From NCBI GenBank assembly GCA_017640665.1, contig JAEPQE010000005.1, forward strand, positions 62,001 to 126,000: 64,000 nt of DNA. The letters are read 5' to 3'. The notes under the pieces were generated by a model, which worked only from the letters and a program-made list of their open reading frames with translations, made no database searches and was not told where the DNA came from. This DNA comes from Balneolaceae bacterium (GTDB lineage: Bacteria; Bacteroidota; Rhodothermia; Balneolales; Balneolaceae). The position numbers and the translations under genes were made by a program. This document shows positions 45,974 to 55,246 of this stretch, piece by piece; the first letter of the stretch is position 1; each line of letters begins with the position of its first letter.

Positions 45974-46300
45974 TCAACAACAGCTTTTACTGTCAGGTTT
46001 GTTGATGAATACACTTAATTGATCGGTAAGTGACTGCCAGCCAAGCTCATCAATACAATAACATACACTTACCCCCTCAACCTCACCTTTAATCAGTCCC
46101 GCGGCTTTAAGCTCTTTAAGATGCTGTGAAACTGTTGACTGAGAAAGCGGTATTTCATTAACTATATCACCACAAACACAGCTATTTTTTTTAGCAAGAT
46201 GCTGAAGGATAGCGATCCGGGCCGGATGTGCTAATGCTTTTGCCGTAGCAGCCAGTCGGTTTTGTACTTCAGTAAATGCGGATGATTTTGATTTTCCCAT
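45974..46300 (-). CDS. arsR: ArsR-family metalloregulator
   Basis: A 108-residue winged-helix repressor of the ArsR/SmtB family. The recognition helix is [18 protein letters not shown]. The metal site on helix 3 reads NSCVCGDIV, the CxC of As(III)-sensing ArsR, and the C-terminus carries a further vicinal pair (SKSCC). It should repress the genes that follow until arsenite or antimonite binds. A palindromic operator candidate begins directly upstream of its start (46301-46316). Confidence 0.93.
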   Translation of the reverse strand: MGKSKSSAFTEVQNRLAATAKALAHPARIAILQHLAKKNSCVCGDIVNEIPLSQSTVSQHLKELKAAGLIKGEVEGVSVCYCIDELGWQSLTDQLSVFINKPDSKSCC

Positions 46301-46316
46301 ATCATAATATTACGAT
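46301..46316. promoter_or_regulatory. ArsR operator candidate
   Basis: ATCATAATATTACGAT is a 16-bp palindrome with one mismatched pair, of the AT-rich type bound by ArsR/SmtB proteins. It abuts the arsR start codon, so it would overlap the ribosome site or the transcription start. A matching half-site (TTACGATTAAT) occurs in the arsR-DUF6428 gap near 45949-45959. Confidence 0.55.
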
Positions 46317-46339
46317 TAATTGAGCCGAATAAAAATACT

Positions 46340-46780
46340 TCATAAAATTTTTTTCATAAGTACTGCTGATGCAGGGCATAGTTCAGCAAATTCAATGCTT
46401 TGTTTTATATTTTCAGGAGCCTCAGAACGATCTTTTTTTGTGAATCCCTTTTTTCTGAAAAAAGATTCTGCGGTTTCCGTTAGCAGATACATCGTTTTTA
46501 TACCTTGCGATTTTGATTGAACCAAAACCGCATTTATTAATTCACTTCCAATCCCCTTTCCCTTGAGCTCTGCTTTTACTGCCACCGATCTCAGTAACCC
46601 GAATTCGTTAAACCTCTCTACTCCGGCACAAGCTAGTACTTCTGTCCCTTCTTTAATAAGACTAAAGCTAATCTCTGAGGTATCAATGTCTTCTACCGGA
46701 AGATGATATGACTTCAATAACTCTTTTATCGATCCAAGATCAGCTTTATTAAAACTTACAATGTTATGCTTGTTGTTCAT
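46340..46780 (-). CDS. ArsN2-like GNAT acetyltransferase
   Basis: A 146-residue acetyltransferase. The ATG at 46780 is used, which overlaps the PH-domain gene by 17 bases. The acetyl-CoA turn AELKGKGIGSELI, the LLRSVAV strand, the TMYLLTETAESFFRKKGF segment and the ending AELCPASAVLMKK match the arsenic-resistance acetyltransferase ArsN2 pattern. ArsN2 proteins are found in ars clusters; related enzymes acetylate aminoarsenicals or similar. Here it is 40 bases from arsR on the same strand, with a likely promoter between. Confidence 0.78.
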   Translation of the reverse strand: MNNKHNIVSFNKADLGSIKELLKSYHLPVEDIDTSEISFSLIKEGTEVLACAGVERFNEFGLLRSVAVKAELKGKGIGSELINAVLVQSKSQGIKTMYLLTETAESFFRKKGFTKKDRSEAPENIKQSIEFAELCPASAVLMKKIL

Positions 46781-48200
46781 AAGTATCTCCAGTTGACCAT
46801 ACAAGAATATCCTCTGCATCTTTTTGATCTAAATCCATCACAGAAAATGCTTTCCCCCCTGCACCAGATGCAACCGTAATATGTGCTGTGGTAAGGTCTC
46901 CAAATTTCTGAAATGGATTAGCGGTAAGCTCGGAAACCTGGGCTCTGTTTTTCTTAAAAAAAGCAGTTGTTTTTGCTAATACCCGATACTGAAGCGTCAT
47001 CATTTTTTGGTTGAAACTAAGCTTTGCATCATTAAAACGGAGCCATCCAAGAAATGTAGCCGGGATGAGAAACCCAAAGAAAATCCATCCAAAATCCCAG
47101 AACCACCAGGTAATTAACACGGTTAATATGAGGATATAATTTGGTCTCCTCAGGTATCTCAAAAAAGCACGTTCTGGTGGAGTTACCGTTTTCTCGGGTT
47201 GCTCTACCTCTTCGATAAACTCGCTCAGAAACTTATTCAGCTTTGATTTTTTGATAAATGGGAGCAGTACAATGGATCGTTCATTACTTTTTTGTTCAAA
47301 GCCGGCACTTTCAACAAAGAGCATGCCATATCCGAATGGTTCTCTGAAGATTCCTTCAACAAACCGAAGAGCCTGAATACGATTGAAAGGAACTGTGATA
47401 TGTTTCCTTTCCAGTAAACCGCTTGTAATGTGAAGCTCTTTTTCTTTCTTCTCAACCTTGAAATCAGAGTATTGAAAAACAACACCAATAAATGAGAATA
47501 AATAGGAAATGATAAAAATCAGGATAAAAACTCCTACAAAAAGGGAGGTATTACCGAGTCCGGGTACTTTATCAAGAATGTAGTACATATTTTCTTCGGT
47601 AATAAACTGATCCAACTGACCTGAAATAGCACCCAGAATTGAAGCTATCAATCCAAAATTTCCTGAAGTAAGCGCAGCCAGCAATAAATCTCTTCCGGAG
47701 AGCCTCCATTCAAGAACATCTGATTCTGAAACCTCTTCAATCTCTACCGATTCTTCTTCCGCTTTTTTAGCTTCTCCGCGGAGTAACGACCTGAGTTCCA
47801 GAGCTTCATCCCGGGTTATTGCACTAATTGTGGCACTGCTGGTACCGCTCCCGGCCGACTTAACTTCTACTTTCACCAAGCCAAAAATACGTTGAAGTAT
47901 TCCTTCTGTTATGTCAATTACCTGTATCCGGTCTTTTGTCAAATAGAGGTTCTTCCTGACAAATATTCCTTTTTTGATTTGAAGCTCGTCACCGTCAACC
48001 CGATAAGTAAATCGTAACCAGCCAACAATGCCTAATATAAGGGTTGAAATCACACCAAATGCAAAAAAATACCAGAAAAAATTATCCGTATTCCGGGTTC
48101 CTACTACTAAAAATATCGCAATAGGAACCAGGTTTTGGCGAACCACCGTAAGAAATTGTGTAACTGCTGCAACAGGATGTTGTCTTCTGAACTCAGACAT
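46764..48200 (-). CDS. YdbT-like membrane protein with PH domains
   Basis: A 478-residue inner-membrane protein with repeated bacterial pleckstrin (bPH2) domains. Six hydrophobic segments are seen, in pairs (near 20-60, 165-240 and 350-390), each followed by a bPH2 unit: TYRVDGDELQIKKGIFVRKN (about 68) and SDFKVEKKEKELHITSGL (about 240), plus a third. It resembles YdbT. Function unknown; with its neighbour YdbS-like protein it makes a conserved pair. Confidence 0.85.
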   Translation of the reverse strand: MSEFRRQHPVAAVTQFLTVVRQNLVPIAIFLVVGTRNTDNFFWYFFAFGVISTLILGIVGWLRFTYRVDGDELQIKKGIFVRKNLYLTKDRIQVIDITEGILQRIFGLVKVEVKSAGSGTSSATISAITRDEALELRSLLRGEAKKAEEESVEIEEVSESDVLEWRLSGRDLLLAALTSGNFGLIASILGAISGQLDQFITEENMYYILDKVPGLGNTSLFVGVFILIFIISYLFSFIGVVFQYSDFKVEKKEKELHITSGLLERKHITVPFNRIQALRFVEGIFREPFGYGMLFVESAGFEQKSNERSIVLLPFIKKSKLNKFLSEFIEEVEQPEKTVTPPERAFLRYLRRPNYILILTVLITWWFWDFGWIFFGFLIPATFLGWLRFNDAKLSFNQKMMTLQYRVLAKTTAFFKKNRAQVSELTANPFQKFGDLTTAHITVASGAGGKAFSVMDLDQKDAEDILVWSTGDTYEQQA

Positions 48201-48672
48201 CTTCCTTAGCTTTTCGTACCAGTTCTGAAATCATACCTCTGAGCTGAGCAGCTGTTTCATCATCCAGAGCAGGAATTTCATGTGTTGTTGCTGCCGTAGA
48301 AATACTGATAGAGGATAAACCGAACTTTCTGTAAACGGGACCTTGTTTTGTATCTACGTGCTGGATACGATTAACGGGAACAATCGTGCGCTTCAGAATA
48401 ACAATACCACGATATAAATCTACCCCCTTTTCATTTACGTCGTACCTCCAACGGTTCCACCGAATTTTTGGAAACACAAAAATGAGCAGCAGATGTAATA
48501 TAAAAGCTGAAGGTCCCGCTACTATAGGAATGATTACAGAGATATCACCATACATAGCTGGGATATATAATAAGCCCGGAATTACGTAAATAAGCAGACC
48601 AATTAACGTATTGGAAATCCTCCAGGCTTTAATTGCGTTTTCATTAATCCTTGTTTGCGGAAGCTCAGTCAT
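48193..48672 (-). CDS. YdbS-like membrane protein with PH domain
   Basis: A 159-residue protein. The ATG at 48672 is preferred over an upstream GTG. Two helices (about 18-50 and 52-70) precede one bPH2 domain (RYDVNEKGVDLYRGIVILKR and VPVNRIQHVDTKQGPV). It resembles YdbS and overlaps both its neighbours: 8 bases with the MFS gene before and 8 with the YdbT-like gene after. So the three are one transcript. Function unknown. Confidence 0.87.
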   Translation of the reverse strand: MTELPQTRINENAIKAWRISNTLIGLLIYVIPGLLYIPAMYGDISVIIPIVAGPSAFILHLLLIFVFPKIRWNRWRYDVNEKGVDLYRGIVILKRTIVPVNRIQHVDTKQGPVYRKFGLSSISISTAATTHEIPALDDETAAQLRGMISELVRKAKEDV

Positions 48673-49966
48673 GATCACTTGATTTAATCTCTTCTAACGG
48701 AGGAGCCTGATGTTCTTTTACTGTAAACATAAGAACAAATCCGATCAGCAACATCAAAAGAATGGCGGTCATCCCAATGCGTTGGCTTCCAAACTGAACA
48801 GTTAAAAATCCAACTAAGAATGGCCCTATGAATGATGTTACTTTCCCGGAAAGCGCCAGTAATCCAAACATTTGGTTAGTAAGGTCCGGAGGTGAAATTC
48901 TTGCCATGAATGATCGAGACGCTGCCTGAATCGGGCCTACAAAAATCCCAAGAATCAACCCCCAGATAATGAACCAGAATATACTTTTTACTACAATCAA
49001 TGCTACTAATGGAATAACAAGACCTAAAATAGACGCATTTATGGTGAACTTACTACCCGATATATCATCAAGCCAGGCAAAACCAAAAGCGCCGAGTCCT
49101 GCGGTCACATTTAATCCTATTCCGAACAATAAAATGTCTTGTTCGTCCATATCAAAAGTTCCGGCTGCGTACACTCCTCCCATAGCAAAAATTGTTACGA
49201 TTGCATCATTATAAAACATGCGGGCTATAAGAAAACGAACAATGTTCTTAAACTCCCTTAGCTGTTTTATGGATACTTTTAACTGACTAAAGCCATCTTT
49301 TACCGCAACACTGATTTTTTTATTTGTTGAAGGAGTATCCGGTGTCTTAAAAAAAAGTGGCAGACTAAATAAGCTATACCAAATAGCAGTAAGTAAAAAG
49401 GTAGCACGCACAGGTTCAGATTGCTCAGGATCAAGCCCTAACCAGGCACCATTGGTTTGAATGAATGCATATAAGGCAACGAGTAAACAAGCGAGTCCAC
49501 CCGCATAGCCAAGTCCCCAGCCCCAACCACTCCATCTTCCCAGTTTATGAGCTGGCACGAGGTCGGGTAACATTGCGCTATAAAAAATAAAAGCGAATTC
49601 GGCTCCAATTGTTGCCAGAAATCCCATGGAAAGTGCAAGCCATAATGAGGAAGGATCAGGTTTTGCAAACCATAAAATTCCACAGCCAATCACACACATT
49701 ACAGTAAAAAAAGCAATCCAGGGTTTTCGTTTACCCGCCTGATCGGCAATCGCTCCAAAAATAGGCGCCCCGATAGCTATCACAATGCCTGCAATACTAA
49801 TCATATTGCCCCACTGGGCTGTACCTATTTCTACGTTCTCCGCAATGGTTTTTGTGAAATACGCCGCAAAAATAAAGGTCTGAATGATTACGAAATACGA
49901 ACTATTTGCCCAATCGTATAGCGCCCACGAGAAAAGCCCTTTTGAGGATTCTTTATTATTTGTCAT
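48665..49966 (-). CDS. MFS transporter, UMF1/Atg22-like
   Basis: Inner-membrane transporter of 433 residues with 12 helices. The N-terminus reads FSWALYDWANSSYFVIIQTF, the hallmark of the UMF1 (Atg22-like) group, and GAIADQAGKRKPW is the MFS loop-2/3 motif. Substrate unknown; Atg22 in yeast exports amino acids from the vacuole. It is the first gene of an overlapping trio with the two PH-domain proteins. Confidence 0.88.
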   Translation of the reverse strand: MTNNKESSKGLFSWALYDWANSSYFVIIQTFIFAAYFTKTIAENVEIGTAQWGNMISIAGIVIAIGAPIFGAIADQAGKRKPWIAFFTVMCVIGCGILWFAKPDPSSLWLALSMGFLATIGAEFAFIFYSAMLPDLVPAHKLGRWSGWGWGLGYAGGLACLLVALYAFIQTNGAWLGLDPEQSEPVRATFLLTAIWYSLFSLPLFFKTPDTPSTNKKISVAVKDGFSQLKVSIKQLREFKNIVRFLIARMFYNDAIVTIFAMGGVYAAGTFDMDEQDILLFGIGLNVTAGLGAFGFAWLDDISGSKFTINASILGLVIPLVALIVVKSIFWFIIWGLILGIFVGPIQAASRSFMARISPPDLTNQMFGLLALSGKVTSFIGPFLVGFLTVQFGSQRIGMTAILLMLLIGFVLMFTVKEHQAPPLEEIKSSDHD

Positions 49967-50031
49967 TTAGTTTCGTGCATGAAAAAGTACACGAATATCG
50001 GGCGGGGTGGGCAAAGTTGAAAGGAGTTTTT

Positions 50032-50727
50032 TTACCCCACAAACTTATAACCAAAACCATGCACGGTGAGGATGTATCTTGGATAGCGGCTGTCTTCCTC
50101 AAGTTTTTGCCGAAGCCAGGCAATATGCACATCTACCGTTCGGGTTGATGGAAGCGCATCATAGCCCCAAACCTCATTAAGCAGCTGATCGCGGGTTAGA
50201 ATACCGCCTTCATTTTCTACTAAAAACCGAAGCAACTGAAATTCTTTTGCAGATAACGTGACTTCATCCCCGGCTTTAGTAACCAACATCTTTTTGAAAT
50301 TTAGCTGAACATCCCCAAAAGAATACTCTCCTATATCTGATTTCTCCTGTGCTCGTTTCTTCTTCCTAAGCTGAACTTCTACTCTCGCCAACAGCTCCAT
50401 CATCTCGAACGGTTTTTGCATGTAATCATCAGCCCCAAGCTTTAAGCCCAGTACTTTATCGATTACCTGCCCCTTTGCTGTGAGCATCAGAATAGGGGTT
50501 TCAATCCCGTTTTGTCTCAGATCTCTGCAAATATCCAAACCTCCCTTTTCGGGAAGCATTAAATCGAGAATTATCAAATCATAGTTACCGGTAGAAGCTT
50601 CTTTATACCCCTTAGCACCGTCTTCTGCTACCTCCACTATATACCGCTCCTCTTCCAGGCGGTCGCGAATGGTCATTACCAAACCGGCTTCATCCTCTAC
50701 TAATAAAATGCTGGGCTTATCCGACAT
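50032..50727 (-). CDS. OmpR/PhoB-family response regulator
   Basis: A 231-residue transcription factor. The receiver domain (1-120) begins PSILLVEDEAGLV with the acidic pair, the phospho-acceptor Asp in YDLIILDLMLPEKGG, and Lys in DDYMQKPFEMMELLAR. A Trans_reg_C winged helix follows (LSAKEFQLLRFL ... SRTVDVHIAWLRQKLE: the text reads STRTVDVHIAWL, ending YILTVHGFGYKF). The start at 50727 overlaps the kinase stop. It is encoded downstream of its sensor. Probable target: TTAAC repeats at 52683-52731. Confidence 0.95.
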   Translation of the reverse strand: MSDKPSILLVEDEAGLVMTIRDRLEEERYIVEVAEDGAKGYKEASTGNYDLIILDLMLPEKGGLDICRDLRQNGIETPILMLTAKGQVIDKVLGLKLGADDYMQKPFEMMELLARVEVQLRKKKRAQEKSDIGEYSFGDVQLNFKKMLVTKAGDEVTLSAKEFQLLRFLVENEGGILTRDQLLNEVWGYDALPSTRTVDVHIAWLRQKLEEDSRYPRYILTVHGFGYKFVG

Positions 50728-52645
50728 CCAATCCCTCCACCGGAAGAATAATACTGAACAGTGAGCCTTCCCCTTCTTTACTTTTAAGGGTGATTTCCCC
50801 TTTATGAGCTTCCACAACCTTTTGCACTAAACTCAATCCTATTCCATTTCCCTTAACCTGGTCGTTCACGGGTTTCTCTCCCCTGAAAAAGGGTTTAAAT
50901 ATTTCTGATTGCTCCTTCTCTGGAATCCCAATCCCAAAATCCTGCACCTGAATTCTAAGCGCTTTACTCCCTTTTAAAAATTCATCGTTTACTTTCATGA
51001 AGATTTTCTTACTGGTCCCGCTAAACTTTATTGCGTTACTCATCAGGTTAGAAATACATAAAAATAGTGCATCAGGATCAGCGTAAATAGATTGCTGACT
51101 GGTATTAACGGAGTACTCCAAGTGCATCTCTTTTTCTTCGAGCAGGTGTCTGCTTTCTTCTTTGATGGAAGTAAAAAGTTCATCCAGATTTACCTGAGTA
51201 AAATGATAAATTCTTTTTCCTGTTTGAATGCCTGAAAACTCCATAATCTGGTCTACCATATCACTTAACCGGCGGCCTTCTTTTAGCATCAGGCTGGCAT
51301 ATTCTTTCTTCCGCTCTTCCGATTGAACCACTCCTTCGGTAAGGTTTTCTGCTGCAGACCGAATCACCGTGATTGGAGTTCGGAGTTCATGAGAAACCCC
51401 CGCTACGAATAACATTTGTTGCTCAGCTAAATCACGGGAGCGTTGAGAGAAGACCACAATCAACACCACACTTATTCCCAGAATAAAAAGAATTCCGAAG
51501 CTGATACCAAGATTTCGATTTCGGGTTTTATTTACGAATTCGTCCAAAGAACCCTCTCTGAAACTGAGCCAAAGCTGCCAGGGCGAGCTTGCCATAGATC
51601 CCTGCAGGTTTGAGGTAATGGTAGTATCTCTGGATTGTACACTCCATGAATTTGAGTCACGGGTTTTTACGCTGGATATACTCTTAGATAAAAAATGAGA
51701 CTGTATTTCATGCCCATCTCTTTGGACTGTATCAAAAGCTGATTCCTCAATAAAATTAAGCTTCCTTAGCCCGGTTTTTAAGCTTTCTGAAATGTTAGGA
51801 AACCTTACCCCCTCCGCAAAATTTGGTTCAGTCTGAAAAACAAGGATATTGCTGACACTAAATTTATCTAATGAACTTGTGAAATCCGGCGCTGGAATTT
51901 CATCTGAATCTCCTGAAGTGAAGTACACGGTTGAAGCCCCCTCATCTTTAATAAGACTAAGCGTGTACTGGTCGTCATAAGAATCTGAAAAATAGGTTCG
52001 AGCGATATCTGGAATTACATTCTCTTTTATTACGTCATCATCCAGCTTCAGGAGTACCACATCATCCAGCTGATCAACACTTAATTGTACTTCCACTTTT
52101 TGACCAAACTCTCTATTCGATACCTGAATCATATCCAGAAATTGAACCGGCACCGACATAAACGAAGGATCACCCAACTCAGGGTGAATTCGTAGCGAGA
52201 CTCTTTTGGATGCTGCACTTCCGTTATTTCTATCTATCCAGTTCTTTATTGAATTCGGGGGTGAGATTGGATTCAGGAGCGCGGGATCGGATGAGAATAA
52301 AAAAACCTCAGTTGGTTCTGTATCGGAAGTTTTAACTACAAATACCGAATCTAACAACTCAGGATAACTGCTATTTCCTATCCATGTAAGTAAGGCCTTA
52401 TTCAGCGCCGGTTTTAAGTCTTCATTAGGATCAGAAACCTGAACCCGGAATGTTTGTCCCAACTCAGCAAATACTTCATTAAAGTCGGCAACAAAGTTCT
52501 CTGACGCTGCCGAGAGATTTTCCTCCAGTCTTTCTTTCTCAGCATCGCTTACGCTTCCCAACCAATGGTATTGCAGAACCGCCAGAGAAACCAACGCAAC
52601 CACCATCACTCCCAGAAAACTGTATGTATACATAGTGTTCTTCAC
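50717..52645 (-). CDS. Sensor histidine kinase
   Basis: A membrane kinase of 642 residues. It starts with GTG at 52645, supported by an AAAGGAGGT ribosome site 11 bases upstream. Helix 1 at about 6-26, then a large periplasmic domain (30-375), helix 2 at about 380-402, and a short linker to the HisKA motif FVAGVSHELRTPITVIRSAA, with phosphorylated His in SHELRTP. HATPase_c follows: NLMSNAIKFSG (N), VQDFGIGIPEKEQ (G1), GNGIGLSLVQKVVEAHKG (G2). Periplasmic ligand unknown. It overlaps its response regulator by 11 bases. Confidence 0.95.
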   Translation of the reverse strand: MKNTMYTYSFLGVMVVALVSLAVLQYHWLGSVSDAEKERLEENLSAASENFVADFNEVFAELGQTFRVQVSDPNEDLKPALNKALLTWIGNSSYPELLDSVFVVKTSDTEPTEVFLFSSDPALLNPISPPNSIKNWIDRNNGSAASKRVSLRIHPELGDPSFMSVPVQFLDMIQVSNREFGQKVEVQLSVDQLDDVVLLKLDDDVIKENVIPDIARTYFSDSYDDQYTLSLIKDEGASTVYFTSGDSDEIPAPDFTSSLDKFSVSNILVFQTEPNFAEGVRFPNISESLKTGLRKLNFIEESAFDTVQRDGHEIQSHFLSKSISSVKTRDSNSWSVQSRDTTITSNLQGSMASSPWQLWLSFREGSLDEFVNKTRNRNLGISFGILFILGISVVLIVVFSQRSRDLAEQQMLFVAGVSHELRTPITVIRSAAENLTEGVVQSEERKKEYASLMLKEGRRLSDMVDQIMEFSGIQTGKRIYHFTQVNLDELFTSIKEESRHLLEEKEMHLEYSVNTSQQSIYADPDALFLCISNLMSNAIKFSGTSKKIFMKVNDEFLKGSKALRIQVQDFGIGIPEKEQSEIFKPFFRGEKPVNDQVKGNGIGLSLVQKVVEAHKGEITLKSKEGEGSLFSIILPVEGLDVG

Positions 52646-52682
52646 GTTCTAAAATTACCTCCTTTTGAGACCATAAAAAAAG

Positions 52683-52731
52683 TTTTAACCCTGATTTAAC
52701 ATCCTTAACAAAGTTTTTGCGAGTGCTTAAC
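52683..52731. promoter_or_regulatory. TTAAC direct repeats, response-regulator box
   Basis: TTAAC occurs four times in a 126-base divergent gap: 52685-52689, 52696-52700, 52705-52709 and 52727-52731, with spacings 11, 9 and 22. Direct repeats in about 11-bp phase are the usual site of OmpR/PhoB-type regulators, which bind in tandem on one face. The gap lies between the sensor kinase gene and the PDZ gene. Autoregulation plus control of the PDZ-NEW3-ABC genes is inferred. Confidence 0.5.
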
Positions 52732-52771
52732 AACTCCTAAGCTCAGCTTTCGAATATTGGCCCCGAATTAA

Positions 52772-53521
52772 ATGAACAACCAAATTCGAGACATGAAATC
52801 GCTAAAACTATCTGTATTAATTTTACCCTTATTCTTCTTTTTCCCCTCCCTTTCTGAAGCTCAACAAATGCAGCGGATGGAGTTCGATGCCAGTACCAGC
52901 ATGATGTTGCAGGAATTTCAAGCCATGTTAGTTTTCGAGAACGATGAAATCGCTGTTCGGATGCGTATGGGTGGCGGAGAAGCTGAAGAAGGGGTTGATC
53001 GTCTGGAACAAGGCGATGTAATCCTGATGATGAACGGCAAACGCGCTACCGATATTGAAACTCTCCGGTCGATTTATGAAAGCGTGGAAGCAGATCAGGA
53101 AATAAAAATTGGTGTTCGCAGAGGTAATGAGCGCTTTATACTGAATGCAATAAAAGGTGATGTGCCCGAAGGTGGTCCCCGGATGATGATGACTTTTGAT
53201 ACGGATGACGGACCTCCCCCTGCGATTGTCCCTGAATTGGGAGCTATGCTGGCCGACCGTGACGGTAGTGTGGTGCTTGAAAGGGTAATCCCTCCAATTC
53301 AGCCGGAAGAACTAAAAGCTTTTGAGATAGAAGGTTACACAATCAAAGAATTAAATGGAGATAAGCCTGAAAATGCCGATCAGGTGCGTCAAACTTTGGA
53401 AGCATTGGAAGTTGGTGCAGAAATCTCGATCACCTTAGAAAAGGATGGTGATGAGAAAAACATTGTGTTCACAAAACAAGAACCACGTGGTGCTTTCAGC
53501 ATCTCAACGGATAACAACTGA
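52772..53521 (+). CDS. Exported PDZ-domain protein
   Basis: A secreted/periplasmic protein of 249 residues (or 242 from the ATG at 52793). The signal peptide is SVLILPLFFFFPSLSEAQ. A PDZ domain follows: GVDRLEQGDVILMMNGKRAT and SVEADQEIKIGVRRGNE (about 75-120), and a second PDZ-like unit at about 190-235 (YTIKELNGDKPENADQVRQT). No protease domain is attached. It lies divergent from the two-component system and 3 bases ahead of a NEW3-type gene, so it starts a five-gene transport cluster. Confidence 0.85.
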   Translation: MNNQIRDMKSLKLSVLILPLFFFFPSLSEAQQMQRMEFDASTSMMLQEFQAMLVFENDEIAVRMRMGGGEAEEGVDRLEQGDVILMMNGKRATDIETLRSIYESVEADQEIKIGVRRGNERFILNAIKGDVPEGGPRMMMTFDTDDGPPPAIVPELGAMLADRDGSVVLERVIPPIQPEELKAFEIEGYTIKELNGDKPENADQVRQTLEALEVGAEISITLEKDGDEKNIVFTKQEPRGAFSISTDNN

Positions 53522-53524
53522 TTT

Positions 53525-55024
53525 ATGAAACGGCTATCCCCTTTATTTTTCATTTTTCTGTTTTCCGCCCTTATGATCTCTGAGTCAGCTCTGGCTCAGA
53601 GCCCATTTCCAAATGCAAGAGATGATAGTTACCCTTTATTGGGCTTGAAAAGAGCCAAAAGCTCTTATGATCGTGCTCAGAGTGAACTATCCCGAAAAGA
53701 AGAGCTGTACAAAAAGAAACTAATCTCTCCCGAAGAGTATGAAACGGCTGTAAATTCGTTTGAAGATGCTGAAGTAAACTATCAGCAATCGTTGCTGGTG
53801 CTTCTCTTTGAGCAGCAGTTTGTGAGCATAAAGCGTGCGGTGAAATCGCAGGACGAGAATTCCAAGAAACGAATTCGTGTAACCCTTGAGAATACTTCCA
53901 GCGCTAATGCAGAATTCGCTCAAATTGTAAATATGGAGGATGAACTTTTCCGGTCTCTTCAACCAGATGTAATCCATAACATCTATGTATCGCTAAGTAA
54001 CGACGATGGCGCAATCATAAGCTCTCCTTATGAGATAAAACTTGAGGAACTACGGAGTGGTGCTCCTGAAACGGTTGAATTTGAAATGCTTCAGGATCTG
54101 GACGAAGTCACCGTCAATATCATTTACGGAAACGGATCATCCCGAAATCCTAAAGTTTTTCTGGAAAAAGACGCTTCAGCTAACCGTGTATTAATTCAAT
54201 CTGAACGATTTTCCCAAGAAATTGAACTCGGCAATAATGCCACTTTTGGGTTAGGATTGGAGCTTTTTAGTGGATTAAATGACACCTACAAGCTTGAAGT
54301 TTTGAACCTCCCTTCATCTGTTACCCGTTACTTTTCTGAGCAGGGAGCTTCCGGGCGAATCAGCCAGATCAAATTCACAGAAAGCAAGAATAACATCTCA
54401 GCAAATCTGGATATCGCACTTCCTGACCGTCCTACGGATGATGTACCAATGGATGAACCCATCAGTTTCTATGTGGTAGCCTTGCCTGTTAATCAGCTTG
54501 CAGAAGTAAATCCCCGTTTGAATGAGAATTGGACTGAGGCGGAAATTGAAGCACTGAATGCAGGATACGTCCGACTTGAGATGATTCCCCGGGGAGTAGG
54601 TCGTTTAGTGATTAAAGCTCCTCAATTATATAATGAAGCTGATAGCGAAGGTGCTGTCGAATTTACTTTTCGTGTGGTAAACGAAGGCTCTCGCAGACTA
54701 GATAATATTGAATTTGAGCTGGATGCTCCCTTTGAATGGGAAAAACGCATTGAACCTGCCATCATCTCTGAACTCGATATTCGCGAAGAACAAACTGTAA
54801 GGCTTTTCCTCACTCCTCCAGCCGACGTTAGTGTGGGCCGATACGAAACCCGTATGCGTTCAACTTCGCTTTCTGATAGCCAACCGGTAAACGCTGAGGA
54901 CAAAACCTTTACTGTGCAAATTGCAGCCCAAGCCAATGTACTTGGTACAACGCTGATCCTTTTCCTGATTATAGGATTGGTAGGCGGGCTCGTCTTCTTC
55001 GGAATTAAACTTTCGAGGAAGTAA
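53525..55024 (+). CDS. Membrane-anchored NEW3-type protein
   Basis: A 499-residue exported protein. Signal peptide at 1-24 (FFIFLFSALMISESALAQ). Residues 40-95 form a coiled-coil-like helical pair (SYDRAQSELSRKEELYKKKL, SPEEYETAVNSFEDAEVNY), similar to HlyD-type helical hairpins. The middle and C-terminal parts contain a NEW3/CARDB-type domain (VEFTFRVVNEGSRRLDNIEF, about 375-465). A single C-terminal helix (TTLILFLIIGLVGGLVFFGI) anchors it facing the periplasm. It sits between the PDZ gene and an ABC transporter, as similar proteins do in other genomes. Function unknown. Confidence 0.75.
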   Translation: MKRLSPLFFIFLFSALMISESALAQSPFPNARDDSYPLLGLKRAKSSYDRAQSELSRKEELYKKKLISPEEYETAVNSFEDAEVNYQQSLLVLLFEQQFVSIKRAVKSQDENSKKRIRVTLENTSSANAEFAQIVNMEDELFRSLQPDVIHNIYVSLSNDDGAIISSPYEIKLEELRSGAPETVEFEMLQDLDEVTVNIIYGNGSSRNPKVFLEKDASANRVLIQSERFSQEIELGNNATFGLGLELFSGLNDTYKLEVLNLPSSVTRYFSEQGASGRISQIKFTESKNNISANLDIALPDRPTDDVPMDEPISFYVVALPVNQLAEVNPRLNENWTEAEIEALNAGYVRLEMIPRGVGRLVIKAPQLYNEADSEGAVEFTFRVVNEGSRRLDNIEFELDAPFEWEKRIEPAIISELDIREEQTVRLFLTPPADVSVGRYETRMRSTSLSDSQPVNAEDKTFTVQIAAQANVLGTTLILFLIIGLVGGLVFFGIKLSRK

Positions 55025-55120
55025 AGTAGTGATGTTCCGACAATTAAATACTAAAAGTAAAATCACAGTTTCTAAAAATAACCTTCAATTAGGGATTAAG
55101 AATTTTGAATAAACACTGTT

Positions 55121-55204
55121 TGTCATATCGAGCGAAGCGAGATATCTAAAATGATCGTAAACATTTATAGCCCTTTAGACTTCTCATATTCATTCGAAGT
55201 GACA
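55121..55204. repeat. Dispersed inverted repeat, 84 bp
   Basis: Second copy of the 10525-10605 repeat. It starts TGTCATATCGAGCGAAGCGA and ends TTCGAAGTGACA. The arms pair imperfectly, and its length is nearly the same as the other copy. It is in the 222-base gap before the ABC ATPase gene. Confidence 0.7.
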
Positions 55205-55246
55205 AAAAATCGAAATTCATAATCCTGCATTCAAAATTTCATAATC

